23,913 nt of DNA from UA16 sp042095135. Its GTDB lineage: Bacteria; Bacteroidota; Bacteroidia; Flavobacteriales_D; Sanyastnellaceae. The notes under the pieces are model-generated. The model had not been told where the DNA came from. It saw only the letters and a list, made by a program, of their open reading frames with translations, and ran no database searches. This document shows, piece by piece, positions 6,624 to 15,487 of the stretch (positions are counted from its first letter, which is position 1; every line of letters starts with the position of its first letter). The DNA lies in the NCBI GenBank assembly GCA_042095135.1, contig JBELBV010000035.1, positions 1-23,913 of the forward strand, given 5' to 3'. The position numbers were made by a program, and so were the translations under genes.

Positions 6624-7709
6624 ATGGCTTCTCCCGAACGAAACGTCCAACTTCGCTACATCATCTTGGATGCGTGCATGGCTCAAGCCTCACGCGATGA
6701 ATCAGTAGTTTGGACCAAGGAGGCGTTGCTGCTGGAGGTCAACCGGCAGCTGCGGGAAGACAATCCGGCCACCAAGCCCATTGCCATGCGGACGTTGGAA
6801 AAGGACATCGTCGATATGGAAACCACCTATGGCTTGCGCATCAAACGCGCCCGGTCAGGAGGGAAAGTGCATTTCGCGTACGCCTCAGGCGCTGAAGGCA
6901 TGCATCGGTCAAATTTCAATCAGAACGAGGTTGCATTGGCTCATCGGTTCATTCAAGCCATGGATCGGTTCAAGGGCGCACCCGCTTGGGACTGGTGGCT
7001 GCGTTCGCGCTTGGCGTTGCAAGGACAACTTGGCCTCATTGGAAGCCAATTGCGGGATGCTGAGTGGCAATCCCGCATTGTGGAATCTCCCTTGTCCAAG
7101 GACGAGCGCCGGTGGTACGAAACACTGGTGCACGCGGCCTTTGAGCGCACACCGCTGCGGATGGCGTTTGCACCCGGTATGGGCGATCGATTGGAACGGG
7201 TGGCTTATCGCGTGGACCAGCTTGTCCAGCAAGCCGATGGAGTAGTGGCCCTTGGCACCGCATGGGATGCAGAAGCGCAATCCTTTTTCCACCTCATTGT
7301 CCAGTTGGATGAAATCACTTCATTGGATGCCGTTGCTGTAGAGTGGCCAGACGTATCGCAGCCTACGGTCTACAATTGGGAGGCACATGCGGCAAACCGC
7401 ATGGCCCTGACACCCGGAGTGGTGTCTTCTGAAAAGGAGGCCATCGTACCCGTCCGTGTCTGGGTCGCTAATCGGCTGGCTCAGCGCTTTCTCAAGGAAC
7501 CCATGCACTGTTCTCAGGACATGCGCATCGAACCCGCAGCGGAGGGGATTATTTTCAACCTGTCGCTCGTGCCGGACGCTCAGTTCGTTCGATTTGCGCT
7601 GCAATGGGGCAGTGAATTCCAAGTGCTTGAACCGGACGAAGTGCGCCATGCATTGCGCCTTGCCACCCGGGAAGCATCCGACCGGTATGCCCCTATGTTC
7701 GGTCCTTGA
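6624..7709 (+). CDS. WYL-domain-type transcriptional regulator
   Basis: The product is 361 aa from the ATG at 6624; a TTG at 6615 would overlap the promoter box and is less likely. The N-terminal part (about 1-75) is a DNA-binding helix-turn-helix region: RYIILDACMAQ, then WTKEALLLEVNRQL and a recognition-type helix with RTLEKDIVDME. The middle and C-terminal parts follow the WYL layout: YRVDQLVQQADGVVALG at about 194-210, LIVQLDEITSL, a linker, then the C-terminal extension with VRVWVANRLAQRFL, FNLSLVPDAQFVRFALQWG and FQVLEPDEVR. The WYL tripeptide itself is not present; VAL occupies its place, so ligand sensing may differ. WYL proteins regulate defence, DNA damage and envelope genes. The target here is unknown; autoregulation or control of 3388-6602 is only inference. 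It is convergent with the M14 gene, with a 3-nt gap. Confidence 0.75.
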   Translation: MASPERNVQLRYIILDACMAQASRDESVVWTKEALLLEVNRQLREDNPATKPIAMRTLEKDIVDMETTYGLRIKRARSGGKVHFAYASGAEGMHRSNFNQNEVALAHRFIQAMDRFKGAPAWDWWLRSRLALQGQLGLIGSQLRDAEWQSRIVESPLSKDERRWYETLVHAAFERTPLRMAFAPGMGDRLERVAYRVDQLVQQADGVVALGTAWDAEAQSFFHLIVQLDEITSLDAVAVEWPDVSQPTVYNWEAHAANRMALTPGVVSSEKEAIVPVRVWVANRLAQRFLKEPMHCSQDMRIEPAAEGIIFNLSLVPDAQFVRFALQWGSEFQVLEPDEVRHALRLATREASDRYAPMFGP

Positions 7710-7712
7710 TCT

Positions 7713-10262
7713 TCAGTCCAACGGCATAAATACGGCGTTGTCAAACAACCGCTTCCCGTTTTCCCAGAAGCCTCGGAAGAGCGGATTGTCCGCGAAGTAT
7801 ACCGCATGACCGCGACCCACCGATTGGGTGCCAAAAACCAGACTACCCTCCAGTTCGCGGTTGGCTCGGCTGCCTACAAACCCGCTGACGTGTCCACCGT
7901 AACGTCCCACAGTCCATCCGCCTTCCAATGTGGCGTACCGGCTGCTCGAAGAGCGGAGGCTGTAATAGGGGCGGTCGGGATAGCCCCATGCCAAGGGGTG
8001 ACTGCGATCGAGCCCGACGGCGTAGATGGAACCGTCGCCGATGCCCATGGCATAATGCCGTTCGCGTTCATCGAATGGCTTCTCGCGATTGGCGATGCGC
8101 TCTTCGCTGCTGCGCGCTCGAACGCTTTGTTCCAAGGCGCTGTCGTTGTAGCGTTCCAATCCCCATCCGGATTCTCCGGAAAAGAGATTGATGGCCCGCG
8201 ACAAGGCGACTACGCGTCCTCCGTCACGCACCCAAGTGCTCAATTCTTCCATCCATGATTCCGATGCAGAGCCGTACCAGCCAGAGGGCAGGACCACCAC
8301 GTTGAAATCGCTCCATTCCGAGGGGGAAGAAGCCACCGCATTCAATCGGGTGACTGGGTACTCGAGCTCCCGCTCAAAGTGCCACCACACCTCACCTGAT
8401 CCCAAGCTGGAGGTTTCGTCCCCGGTCAATAACGCCACGCGCGGTGCCTCTACCAACCAGATGTAATCAGACCCCATATCAGGCCCCTCGATGGCGTGGC
8501 CGCCTTCCATTGGGGCAATGGCCACGTGCGATTGGGTCCCGATGGATTGCAGGGTGGTGGCCCAGAACTCATTCGTTTGGTCGCCGCGCAAAACGAACAA
8601 CGTACCGCGTGCGTATGATGCACCGGTGTGCACGATAGTCTTGGAGGAGGTGCGAACGCGGATGCCTGCTTTGTGTAGCTGGGCCAAGGCGTGGGCATAG
8701 CCGTCTTGATCTGGAGCGATGGCGTATCCGTATGAAGACGGAGCCCAGTTGGGCAAAGACTGCGCCGGGTGCCATTCACCACCTTGGACGGGCTTTGACA
8801 GGCCAAATGTTTGCAGGCCGTACGCATAGGGTACGCTCCACGTGGTGATGTCGTAGGTCAATGAGTCTGTCAAGGCTGGATCGGGATCAAACAGCACATC
8901 GAGGATGCGGCCGTGGGTTTGGTAGCTCGAAATGAGCAAATCTCCGGGCTTAACGACTACGTTTCGGTTGGCGTTGGCTCCGTATTCCCATGCACTTACC
9001 GGGCGCGAGGTGGATGTCGCGCGCTCGCATTCGATTTCGTGCCGCTCGAGGAATTCGACCAGTCGATCTATGCGGGAGGCATTAGCCGCATCAACGGGGA
9101 TGTGGTACCCCCCAAATCGACCTTGGGGTTGGGTGCGGTTGGTTTCATGGAAGGCAGCCAACTCGTCGACTAGGCGGCCGGCGAGCCGCGCACTGGTTTC
9201 GATGGCAGACAGGCTGGATTCAACGTGATTGTCAATGCGCTCGCGCAAACTCAGCAACGTGCCGTCTGCGCGTTCGACCAACACCCCGGCACGTCCGCTG
9301 CCGCCTTGCTCATAGGTCATGCCAATGGCGCCGTTGTACATCGGGTAGGTGTCGCCGTAACTCGGGTACAGCAGGTCAAAAGATTCGCGTGTGTAATACA
9401 GTTCGCCACGCGCATCAAACTTGGTTGCCGCTGCTCGGCCGATCTCCTCTTGGAATTCACGCTGCCAATCGGTGATGGTTTCGTGGTAGGGTTCCGCGGC
9501 AGGGGCGAAGTAGTACGGCGAGTTGTAGCCCATCTCGTGGTAATCGCAATGCACGTGAGGCATCCACGCGTGGTACAACGCGGATCGCGTTTGTGTCTCC
9601 TGCTGTTTTTGCCACGCCCAATCCCGGTTCAAGTCGAACAAGTAGTGGTTCGGACGTCCACCTGGCCAAGGCTCGTCGTGTTCCATGCCGTTCGGGTCTG
9701 CATTGGGTGGGAAGCTGGCATGTTGGTTGAACCAAACGGCGTACCGGTCGTGCCCGTCCGGATTGAGGCAAGGGTCCAGCAATACCACTAGGCGCTTCAT
9801 CATGGGATCTCCAGCGGCACATTTCTCGGCCAGCGCATGCATCACTTCCAACGCCGCCTCGGTGCACACAGCTTCGTTGCCGTGCACGTTGTAGCTCATC
9901 CACACCACAGCCAATTCGTCAAATTCAGCATCACCTGTTCCTCCGTTCACGCGGTCCAGGTGCTGTAGCCGAATGTCTTCGAGCTTCTCAAGGTTGTCCG
10001 GATGCGTAAATACGACAGCTTCCAAAGGACGCTGCTCATAGGTCGAACCGTATTCTATATATGCGGCACCCGCTTGTTTGCCAATGTGCCTAGAGAAGTC
10101 CGTGACTTCGTGGTGCAGGCTAAAGCGGTCACCCAAGTCGAATCCGAGGAATTCGCTTGGGTTTTGCAGGTCTTGTTGGCCATACAGCTTGACTGATGCA
10201 AAAGCGAGTAGAGCAGTCAAAAGGAGCGCGCCGTGCGCGCAGGTGCGTGATGGTTTTGGCAT
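7713..10262 (-). CDS. Secreted M14-family zinc carboxypeptidase with C-terminal amidotransferase-like domain
   Basis: The product is 849 aa with a signal peptide (residues 1-29, ending near LYGQQ). The peptidase M14 domain is complete: HGNE with Zn ligands His127 and Glu130, LNPDGHDRY at 166-174, LNRDW (211-215, substrate Arg213), third Zn ligand His242 in CDYHEMG, and catalytic Glu318 in MTYEQGG. About 500 further residues follow. Segments such as RVALLTGDETSSLGSGEVWWHFERE and NVVVLPSGWYG (about residues 595-660) resemble a class I glutamine-amidotransferase-like sandwich seen in long Bacteroidota M14 proteins. The enzyme likely removes C-terminal residues from peptides outside the cytoplasm. 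No T9SS sorting domain is evident at the C-terminus, so periplasmic location is favoured. It has its own box 4 nt before the start. Confidence 0.88.
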   Translation of the reverse strand: MPKPSRTCAHGALLLTALLAFASVKLYGQQDLQNPSEFLGFDLGDRFSLHHEVTDFSRHIGKQAGAAYIEYGSTYEQRPLEAVVFTHPDNLEKLEDIRLQHLDRVNGGTGDAEFDELAVVWMSYNVHGNEAVCTEAALEVMHALAEKCAAGDPMMKRLVVLLDPCLNPDGHDRYAVWFNQHASFPPNADPNGMEHDEPWPGGRPNHYLFDLNRDWAWQKQQETQTRSALYHAWMPHVHCDYHEMGYNSPYYFAPAAEPYHETITDWQREFQEEIGRAAATKFDARGELYYTRESFDLLYPSYGDTYPMYNGAIGMTYEQGGSGRAGVLVERADGTLLSLRERIDNHVESSLSAIETSARLAGRLVDELAAFHETNRTQPQGRFGGYHIPVDAANASRIDRLVEFLERHEIECERATSTSRPVSAWEYGANANRNVVVKPGDLLISSYQTHGRILDVLFDPDPALTDSLTYDITTWSVPYAYGLQTFGLSKPVQGGEWHPAQSLPNWAPSSYGYAIAPDQDGYAHALAQLHKAGIRVRTSSKTIVHTGASYARGTLFVLRGDQTNEFWATTLQSIGTQSHVAIAPMEGGHAIEGPDMGSDYIWLVEAPRVALLTGDETSSLGSGEVWWHFERELEYPVTRLNAVASSPSEWSDFNVVVLPSGWYGSASESWMEELSTWVRDGGRVVALSRAINLFSGESGWGLERYNDSALEQSVRARSSEERIANREKPFDERERHYAMGIGDGSIYAVGLDRSHPLAWGYPDRPYYSLRSSSSRYATLEGGWTVGRYGGHVSGFVGSRANRELEGSLVFGTQSVGRGHAVYFADNPLFRGFWENGKRLFDNAVFMPLD

Positions 10263-10266
10263 GCCC

Positions 10267-10274
10267 TAAAAGTA
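10267..10274 (-). promoter_or_regulatory. -7-like box TACTTTTA for M14 gene
   Basis: Read on the - strand (10274 to 10267), TACTTTTA matches TAnnTTTG except for the final base. It ends 4 nt before the ATG at 10262. A TTG on the - strand at 10293-10291 lies 16 nt upstream, somewhat close for a -33 element. The whole intergenic gap to the peroxidase gene is only 41 nt, so the gene may also be read through from it. Confidence 0.4.
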
Positions 10275-10303
10275 CGCCAAAACCCCTCCTCAAAAGTGAC
10301 GAC

Positions 10304-10897
10304 TTATCGCTTCGCGAAATCCACGATGGTCGCGTCCATCGGGTTCACTCCACTGCGCAAGGACGCCACCAAGCGTCCTTCTTCATCGACCAGAAATTTG
10401 TGGAAGTTCCAAGCCACTTTGTGGTCCTCAATACCGTTTCGTGCCTTTTCACTCAGCCACTGGTAAACCGGATCTGCATCGGGTCCTTTTACGTCGACTT
10501 TTTCCATCATCTGGAAGCTCACTCCGTAGTTGTTTTCGCAGAACGTGGCAATTTCACCTGAAGACCCGGGCTCTTGACGTCCGAACTGGTTGCAAGGGAA
10601 TCCGAGAATCACGAAGTTGTCACCGCTGTATTCCTTGTTTAATTGCTCCAGGTCCGCATATTGAGAGGTGAAGCCGCAGCGTGAAGCAGTGTTGACGATG
10701 AGCACGCGCTTGCCTTTGAGTTGATCAAAACGATAGGCGGCGCCTTCTAACGTGGTGGAGCTGAGGTCATAAAAATTTTCCATGGCAGGTCGAGGGGCAT
10801 AAGTAACTGAGCTATTGTTCAATTTCCAAGCACTCAGTCCGATGGCGAGTAAAATTAATAGGCCAGAGATGGTAATCCAATGCAGGTCGATGCGCAT
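10304..10897 (-). CDS. Membrane-anchored glutathione peroxidase-like thiol peroxidase
   Basis: The product is 197 aa. Residues 7-25 form one uncleaved-looking hydrophobic segment (WITISGLLILLAIGLSAW), so the catalytic domain is probably anchored and periplasm-facing. The GPx tetrad is intact: Cys74 in NTASRCGFT, Gln104 in FPCNQFGRQEPG, and Trp163/Asn164 in AWNFHKFLVD. It is a Cys-type, not selenocysteine, enzyme; bacterial members usually use thioredoxin rather than glutathione to reduce H2O2 or lipid peroxides. It sits 41 nt upstream of the M14 gene on the same strand and is divergent from the large T9SS gene, with 73 nt between their starts. I could not assign a clean TAnnTTTG box in that gap. 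Confidence 0.9.
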   Translation of the reverse strand: MRIDLHWITISGLLILLAIGLSAWKLNNSSVTYAPRPAMENFYDLSSTTLEGAAYRFDQLKGKRVLIVNTASRCGFTSQYADLEQLNKEYSGDNFVILGFPCNQFGRQEPGSSGEIATFCENNYGVSFQMMEKVDVKGPDADPVYQWLSEKARNGIEDHKVAWNFHKFLVDEEGRLVASLRSGVNPMDATIVDFAKR

Positions 10898-10970
10898 GTT
10901 TTCGTGTAACTTGTTGACCTATGTGCAACTTTTCAAATCGAGAAATTGTTCAATCGGTGAAGACAAGCCC

Positions 10971-13900
10971 ATGAAGTTCAATACTTTACTCCATTCGACG
11001 AAGCAACTGCGCGCGGCATTGCTCTTGGTATTCCTTCCTCATTTGCTGTGGTCGCAATGCGCTACGTTCGGGGCGTTTGACATTGGTGAGGATGCGGAAA
11101 TCACCTGCGAAGACTCATGCCTAACCCTCGTGTCGCCAAGCGTCGCTACAGTGGCATCCGGCGGGACGGAATACGAAGTGGAGGAAATTGAGTACGCGTT
11201 GCCGTACCCGTTCAACCAAGGAAGTGTGGCCATCAATACGGGGGACGACGTGTACAGCTCGATCATACCGTTGGGCTTTACGTTCGAATTCTTCGGGAAC
11301 AATTACACTCAGTGCCGGATTTCGAGCAACGGTTGGTTCTCTTTTGATACCGGCGAGACAGCAGGGTACAATCCCAACGGCACCAACCCCAACCAGAATT
11401 TGCCCAACAACAGTGTGATGGGCATCTACAGCGACTTGAATCCAAGCACATGTGGTAACGTTCGATATGACACTTACGGGACGGCGCCTTGCCGGGAATT
11501 CGTCGTGACATGGAATGCCATCTGCCAATTCAGCTGCACCAGCCAGCAAGTCAGTGCAGAGGTGGTGTTGTATGAGGGCACCAATGTGATTGAAGTGTAC
11601 CTCGGCAACCGTCCACAATGCGGATGGGGAAGCGCGGTGGTGGGCATAATGAACCAGCCGGGAACCATTGGCATCTCGCCTGAGGGTTACAACACCGGAA
11701 ACTGGAGCGCCACCAACGAGGCGTGGCGTTTTTCGTCCGGTGAAGTCGTAGAAGGTACCACCCTGTGGTACGAAGGCGATGAATACCTCGGTATGGGGGA
11801 TACGTTGGATTACTGCACCACCCAGTCGACCATATTGACCGGTTGGTTTGCACAGTTGCCCCCGGATGAATTTTGCACCCCATTTGACGTTGGAGTCTCA
11901 TCGACCGGTTCGGCCTTTACGAACAACCAAATCGATTGGGTGATTTTGTCCGAGAATGGCGCGACCTTATTGGAAGGCGGAGCGCCGTACACGGATGACG
12001 TGTGCCTCCCCAACGGCTGTTACACCCTAGAGATGTTCGACTCCGCCAATAACGGGTGGGGAAGTGCGGACCTCACCATCACCAATCCAGACGGCGATGT
12101 AGTAGGCACGTACACATTGGAAACGGGCAGCAACGACTCAGCGTCGTTCTGCGTTGAAGATTACGACGGGCCAGAACCTACGGTGGATGATTACATCCAG
12201 GTGGTATCGGACGAATTGAACATCACCGCTGTGAGCGATGCGGATGCTGGATTCGATTGGCCGTCGCCAATTTGCAGCGGTGGCGACCCCTTTGTGCTCG
12301 TTCCTAACGAGGGTTCCGGTCAGTGGACTGTGGAGTGTGACGGGTGCTTTGACGAGGAGACCTTGACAATTGACCCGGGGGTTGCGGGAGGAGGCTGGTT
12401 GCAAGTGACCCACGTCCTTGATGGTACGTGCCTTGCAGATGTCGAGGACACAGAAATTTTCATCAGCACCACACCCACGCCGCAATTCACTGCTTCTACG
12501 GAGGCGTTGTGTGACGATGAAACGTTCGACTTCAACGCTACACCTCCGTTTGGAACGTGGTCGGCGAGCTGTGGCGATTGCATTATTGAGAGCACTGGTG
12601 TCTTTTTTGCAGATCAAGCCGACGATGGATTGAATACGGTAACATTCACCACGTTAGGCGTGTGCCCAGGTGTATCGACGCTCGAGGTTGGCGTATCGGA
12701 ATTGCTCGCAGGCTCCATCACAGGGCCGGCGCTTTTGTGCGAGGACGACTCGGCATTTTTTGAGGCCGACGTTCCTGGGTACTGGTCCTCGGACTGCGAG
12801 GGCTGCATCGATTCGTTGACCGGGGTTTTCAGTGCCTTGGGACAGGATCCCAATACTTGGACGGTGACATTCACGCCGGATTCGTATTGTCCCGTGGGCG
12901 ACGAAATCCAGGTCGCAGTCAACGAGAGCGTAGCCATTGGCGCATCAAATGTGCCAGGGTCTTTGTGCGAGACGGCTGAAGACTTTCAATTGGTGGTCAA
13001 CGTTGATGGTGGCACATGGTCAGCTGAATGTCCCGACTGCCTCTCAGAGTCCGGATTGCTCAATGTGACTGGAGCGCCGGTTGGGCTGTTGCCGATTGAA
13101 TACGAAATCTCCAACGGTGCGTGCGCAGATACGGCCACCTGGACCGTGGACATCCGGCCCGTCTTAGAGGGCACCTTCAATGCCATTGAGCCCTTGTGCG
13201 TTGGTAGCACCGCCAATTTGACGTTTACGTTCGACGCTGATATTCCAGATGCCTACACGACAGGTGCAACGGGGGATTGGAGTTCGAGCGATTGTCCCGG
13301 ATGCATCACCAACGAAAACACGGGAGCATTTGCGGCCAACCAGATCGGAACTGTAAATGTGGAATTTGAATTTGACCATCCGTGCAGCGCTCCTTTTACG
13401 GGAGAAGTGACAGTCGCCCCGGAAGTTGATGCCACCATCAATGCGGTGCCGGATCTGTGTGAGAGCGGCGACCTCGAACCTCTTTCTGCAGCTCAGGCCG
13501 GCGGTGTGTGGAGTTCGGATTGCGACGATTGCCTTGTAGGCGAGTCATTCGACCCGACCGTCGGTGCCGGCAGCTACACAGTGGCTTACACCATTGATGA
13601 CGTTTGCGTCGATTCGGATGAGATTGAGGTGGTGGTCGTGCCGCAAGCCGATGCGACGGTGAACCTGCCCGATTGGGTGTGTTTGGCTCTTGAAGGCTTG
13701 CAGCCGGGAGTGCCATGGCCAGGTGGCGTCTGGACTGCTAATTGCGACGGATGCTTGTCGGACATTGGGACCATCAATCTGATGCAGGCGGGTGTTGGCG
13801 TCTTGGAGATTACGTACACTGTTGAAGGACTCTGTGGAGATTCTCAAACTGTCACCATGGACGTGGTCGGGTGTGATGTGGAAGTCGTCAACGTGTTCTC

Positions 13901-14123
13901 GCCCAATGGTGACGAGCAAAACGACGAATTGGTCTTCAAATACCTAACCAGTTTCCCCGGCAACCAGCTGACCATCTTTGACCGTTGGGGCAATTTGGTC
14001 CACCAAAAAAGTAACTACGGCAACAATTGGCGTGCTGAGGGTGTGACTGAAGGGACGTATTACTATGTCCTCACAATTCCGGGCAAAGACGATCTCACCG
14101 GTTCGTTCACCCTTGTGCGCTGA
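10971..14123 (+). CDS. T9SS-exported repeat protein with type B (gliding-associated) C-terminal sorting domain
   Basis: The product is 1050 aa from the ATG at 10971, with a signal peptide ending near LLWSQC (about residue 30). N-terminal part (about 60-250): a nidogen-like/lectin-like sandwich with IPLGFTFEFFGNNYTQ, ISSNGWFSF and VVGIMNQPGTIGISPEGYNTG. Residues about 315-410: a CYTLEMFDSANNGWGSADLT module resembling the DGWNG-type domains of Bacteroidota secreted proteins. Residues about 433-965: seven Ig/PKD-like repeats, each with a W-x3-C-x2-C core (see findings). Residues about 972-1050: type B sorting domain (VFSPNGDEQND, IFDRWGNLV, GTYYYVLTIPG) directing export by the type IX system and surface attachment or release. 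The role is probably adhesion or a surface structure. It overlaps the convergent flavoprotein gene by 17 nt. Confidence 0.88.
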   Translation: MKFNTLLHSTKQLRAALLLVFLPHLLWSQCATFGAFDIGEDAEITCEDSCLTLVSPSVATVASGGTEYEVEEIEYALPYPFNQGSVAINTGDDVYSSIIPLGFTFEFFGNNYTQCRISSNGWFSFDTGETAGYNPNGTNPNQNLPNNSVMGIYSDLNPSTCGNVRYDTYGTAPCREFVVTWNAICQFSCTSQQVSAEVVLYEGTNVIEVYLGNRPQCGWGSAVVGIMNQPGTIGISPEGYNTGNWSATNEAWRFSSGEVVEGTTLWYEGDEYLGMGDTLDYCTTQSTILTGWFAQLPPDEFCTPFDVGVSSTGSAFTNNQIDWVILSENGATLLEGGAPYTDDVCLPNGCYTLEMFDSANNGWGSADLTITNPDGDVVGTYTLETGSNDSASFCVEDYDGPEPTVDDYIQVVSDELNITAVSDADAGFDWPSPICSGGDPFVLVPNEGSGQWTVECDGCFDEETLTIDPGVAGGGWLQVTHVLDGTCLADVEDTEIFISTTPTPQFTASTEALCDDETFDFNATPPFGTWSASCGDCIIESTGVFFADQADDGLNTVTFTTLGVCPGVSTLEVGVSELLAGSITGPALLCEDDSAFFEADVPGYWSSDCEGCIDSLTGVFSALGQDPNTWTVTFTPDSYCPVGDEIQVAVNESVAIGASNVPGSLCETAEDFQLVVNVDGGTWSAECPDCLSESGLLNVTGAPVGLLPIEYEISNGACADTATWTVDIRPVLEGTFNAIEPLCVGSTANLTFTFDADIPDAYTTGATGDWSSSDCPGCITNENTGAFAANQIGTVNVEFEFDHPCSAPFTGEVTVAPEVDATINAVPDLCESGDLEPLSAAQAGGVWSSDCDDCLVGESFDPTVGAGSYTVAYTIDDVCVDSDEIEVVVVPQADATVNLPDWVCLALEGLQPGVPWPGGVWTANCDGCLSDIGTINLMQAGVGVLEITYTVEGLCGDSQTVTMDVVGCDVEVVNVFSPNGDEQNDELVFKYLTSFPGNQLTIFDRWGNLVHQKSNYGNNWRAEGVTEGTYYYVLTIPGKDDLTGSFTLVR
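12264..13875 (+). repeat. Seven diverged tandem protein repeats (W-x3-C-x2-C type) within the T9SS protein
   Basis: About 75-90 codons per unit. Each unit begins near a Cys (SPICSGG, ALCDDET, LLCEDDS, SLCETAE, PLCVGST, DLCESGD, WVCLALE). Each has a core such as WTVECDGC, WSASCGDC, WSSDCEGC, WSAECPDC, WSSSDCPGC (one extra residue), WSSDCDDC or WTANCDGC, and a late Cys (GTCLAD, GVCPG, SYCPV, GACAD, HPCSA, DVCVD, GLCGD). The DNA-level repeats are too diverged to be recent duplications. Confidence 0.85.
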
Positions 14124-14652
14124 GCCTAGTCACCAGTGCTTCAAGATGCTCTTTGGCACTCGCGCTTAAGGTCGCCTCATCGGATGAGGCCGTATTCCAT
14201 TGGGTAGCTACAATACCGCCCCAATTCATGCCGCAGTATGCAGCTGTGCGCTCGAGTGGCAACAACAATTCTTCCAGAGTAGACCCATTGCTGCCTTCGG
14301 GTTGGAAGGTCGATAATGGTGAACCGGTGGTGACACTGAGCGTCAACGTTTTTCCGCGCAGCTTGGAGGTCGCTGCCGGGAATGCCCAACCCGAGGTGAG
14401 TATGGAGTCAAGCCATTGCTTGACCAAGGCCGGCGGGCTGTACCAATACAATGGAAAATGCAGGATGATGGTGGATGCCTGCGTCATGCGCGCCTGAAAC
14501 CCAGGTACGTCAAAGTGGCCGTTGGTGGTTTCGTCGATCAATGCAATCCATTCGACACCGCGAGCTTGCACCGCGGGTTGAATGGCGGCGATAAAGGCGG
14601 ATGTATCTACGTGGGGATTGCCCGCGATGAAAAGAATGTTCGAACTAGACAC
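14107..14652 (-). CDS. NAD(P)H-dependent quinone oxidoreductase-like flavoprotein
   Basis: The product is 181 aa from the GTG at 14652; a GTG at 14670 would add six residues (MGCSIG). I prefer 14652 because it gives MSSSNILFIAGNPHVD, the normal flavodoxin-fold N-terminus. The fold matches the KefF/MdaB/DT-diaphorase group: ILFIAGNPH first strand and phosphate loop, IILHFPLYWYSPPALVKQWLDSIL (the family FP.YW...P..LK.W.D motif, about residues 81-104) and SGWAF next to it, then LTLSVTTGSP. Such enzymes bind FMN or FAD and reduce quinones with NAD(P)H in the cytoplasm. It lies 45 nt downstream of the four-gene redox/barrel operon on the same strand and may belong to it. A weak TTCGATTG box 2 nt before the GTG is possible. 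Confidence 0.82.
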   Translation of the reverse strand: MSSSNILFIAGNPHVDTSAFIAAIQPAVQARGVEWIALIDETTNGHFDVPGFQARMTQASTIILHFPLYWYSPPALVKQWLDSILTSGWAFPAATSKLRGKTLTLSVTTGSPLSTFQPEGSNGSTLEELLLPLERTAAYCGMNWGGIVATQWNTASSDEATLSASAKEHLEALVTRLSAQG

Positions 14653-14697
14653 GCCAATCGAACAACCCACTTCGAACTTGGTTCAATAACCGGGTAT

Positions 14698-15477
14698 TCA
14701 ATCTGTCAATGCGACTTGAATGCCGACCGTAAAGCTGTGCATGCTCGGTGAATCTGCCGGATTCTCATCGAAAAATGGCAGAAGCGCCGCTTCACCCAAT
14801 AAGCTCACTTTGCCAAATCCCACGCCGATGCGTGCGCTCAGCTGAATCGGTGCGATGGGAAAGTCTTCTTCGGTAATCGTATCCGTTGTCCCAACTTGAA
14901 ATTCACGGTTGTATTTGCCGTGGAGTAAATACCCGGCGACGAGACCTCCTTCCGCGTGCAAGCCCCTGCCACCGGTGCGGAAAAGGTGTACGGAAGCCAA
15001 CAATGGCACACGCAAGTAGACGGCGTTGATGCGGTTGACTGTGACATCCATGGCGTTGGGTTCGAGCGCTGCCGCCACTACAGTTTCGTTGGATTCATCA
15101 TACGCTAACACGCGGTCGGTTGCGATTCCTAGGCGAATCCAGTCGAACCCAATTCCGGTGGTGACGCCAAAAAACTCGCCTAGTAATTTTTGTCGCTTTT
15201 CGAAAGGGTTAATGGACAATCGGAACGATTCCAGCGCATCGTCTGTGATGAGTCCGAGGTCTTCACGGGCACCCCATGTAGCATTGTAGTCGTCCAGATT
15301 ACCTTGGAACTGGGCCATGGACAAAGCACTGAAGGAGAGTCCGCTCCAGTTTCCTTTCGATTCCTTTGGCCGCTCTGTGCGGGTTTCAGTAGAATCAGTG
15401 GGGCAGGTTGTGGCCGAAGCGTGCTGCACTCCAACCAACGCCGATGCCAACAAGAGGGAAGGAAGGAATGCGTTCAT
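14698..15477 (-). CDS. Outer-membrane beta-barrel protein, last gene of the redox/barrel operon
   Basis: The product is 259 aa from the ATG at 15477; an in-frame ATG at 15498 would put seven residues ahead of the signal peptide and overlap the upstream gene. Signal peptide 1-22 (FLPSLLLASALVGVQHASA). The mature part has alternating aromatic strands: LSFSALSMAQFQGNLD, FFGVTTGIGFDWIRLGIATDR, AVYLRVPLLASVHLFR, GLHAEGGLVAGYLL, ARIGVGFGKVSLLGEAALLPFF and a terminal SFTVGIQVALTD strand. This suggests a porin-like or PorT-like barrel of about 8-10 strands. No precise family is recognised. It follows the DUF5777 gene by 10 nt, so co-transcription is near certain, though TTGATTTG at 15498-15491 (13 nt before the ATG) could be an internal promoter. 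Confidence 0.75.
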   Translation of the reverse strand: MNAFLPSLLLASALVGVQHASATTCPTDSTETRTERPKESKGNWSGLSFSALSMAQFQGNLDDYNATWGAREDLGLITDDALESFRLSINPFEKRQKLLGEFFGVTTGIGFDWIRLGIATDRVLAYDESNETVVAAALEPNAMDVTVNRINAVYLRVPLLASVHLFRTGGRGLHAEGGLVAGYLLHGKYNREFQVGTTDTITEEDFPIAPIQLSARIGVGFGKVSLLGEAALLPFFDENPADSPSMHSFTVGIQVALTD

Positions 15478-15487
15478 AGGATTGTGT

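Noticed and set aside
9225..9791. A 188-codon + strand frame inside the M14 gene
   Set aside because: Antisense to the zinc-ligand-containing part of an intact peptidase; no recognisable protein features.
12264..13875. The repeat region as a recent tandem DNA duplication or phase-variable locus
   Set aside because: The units share only short protein motifs, with clearly diverged codons and different lengths, so there is no long identical DNA to allow slippage.
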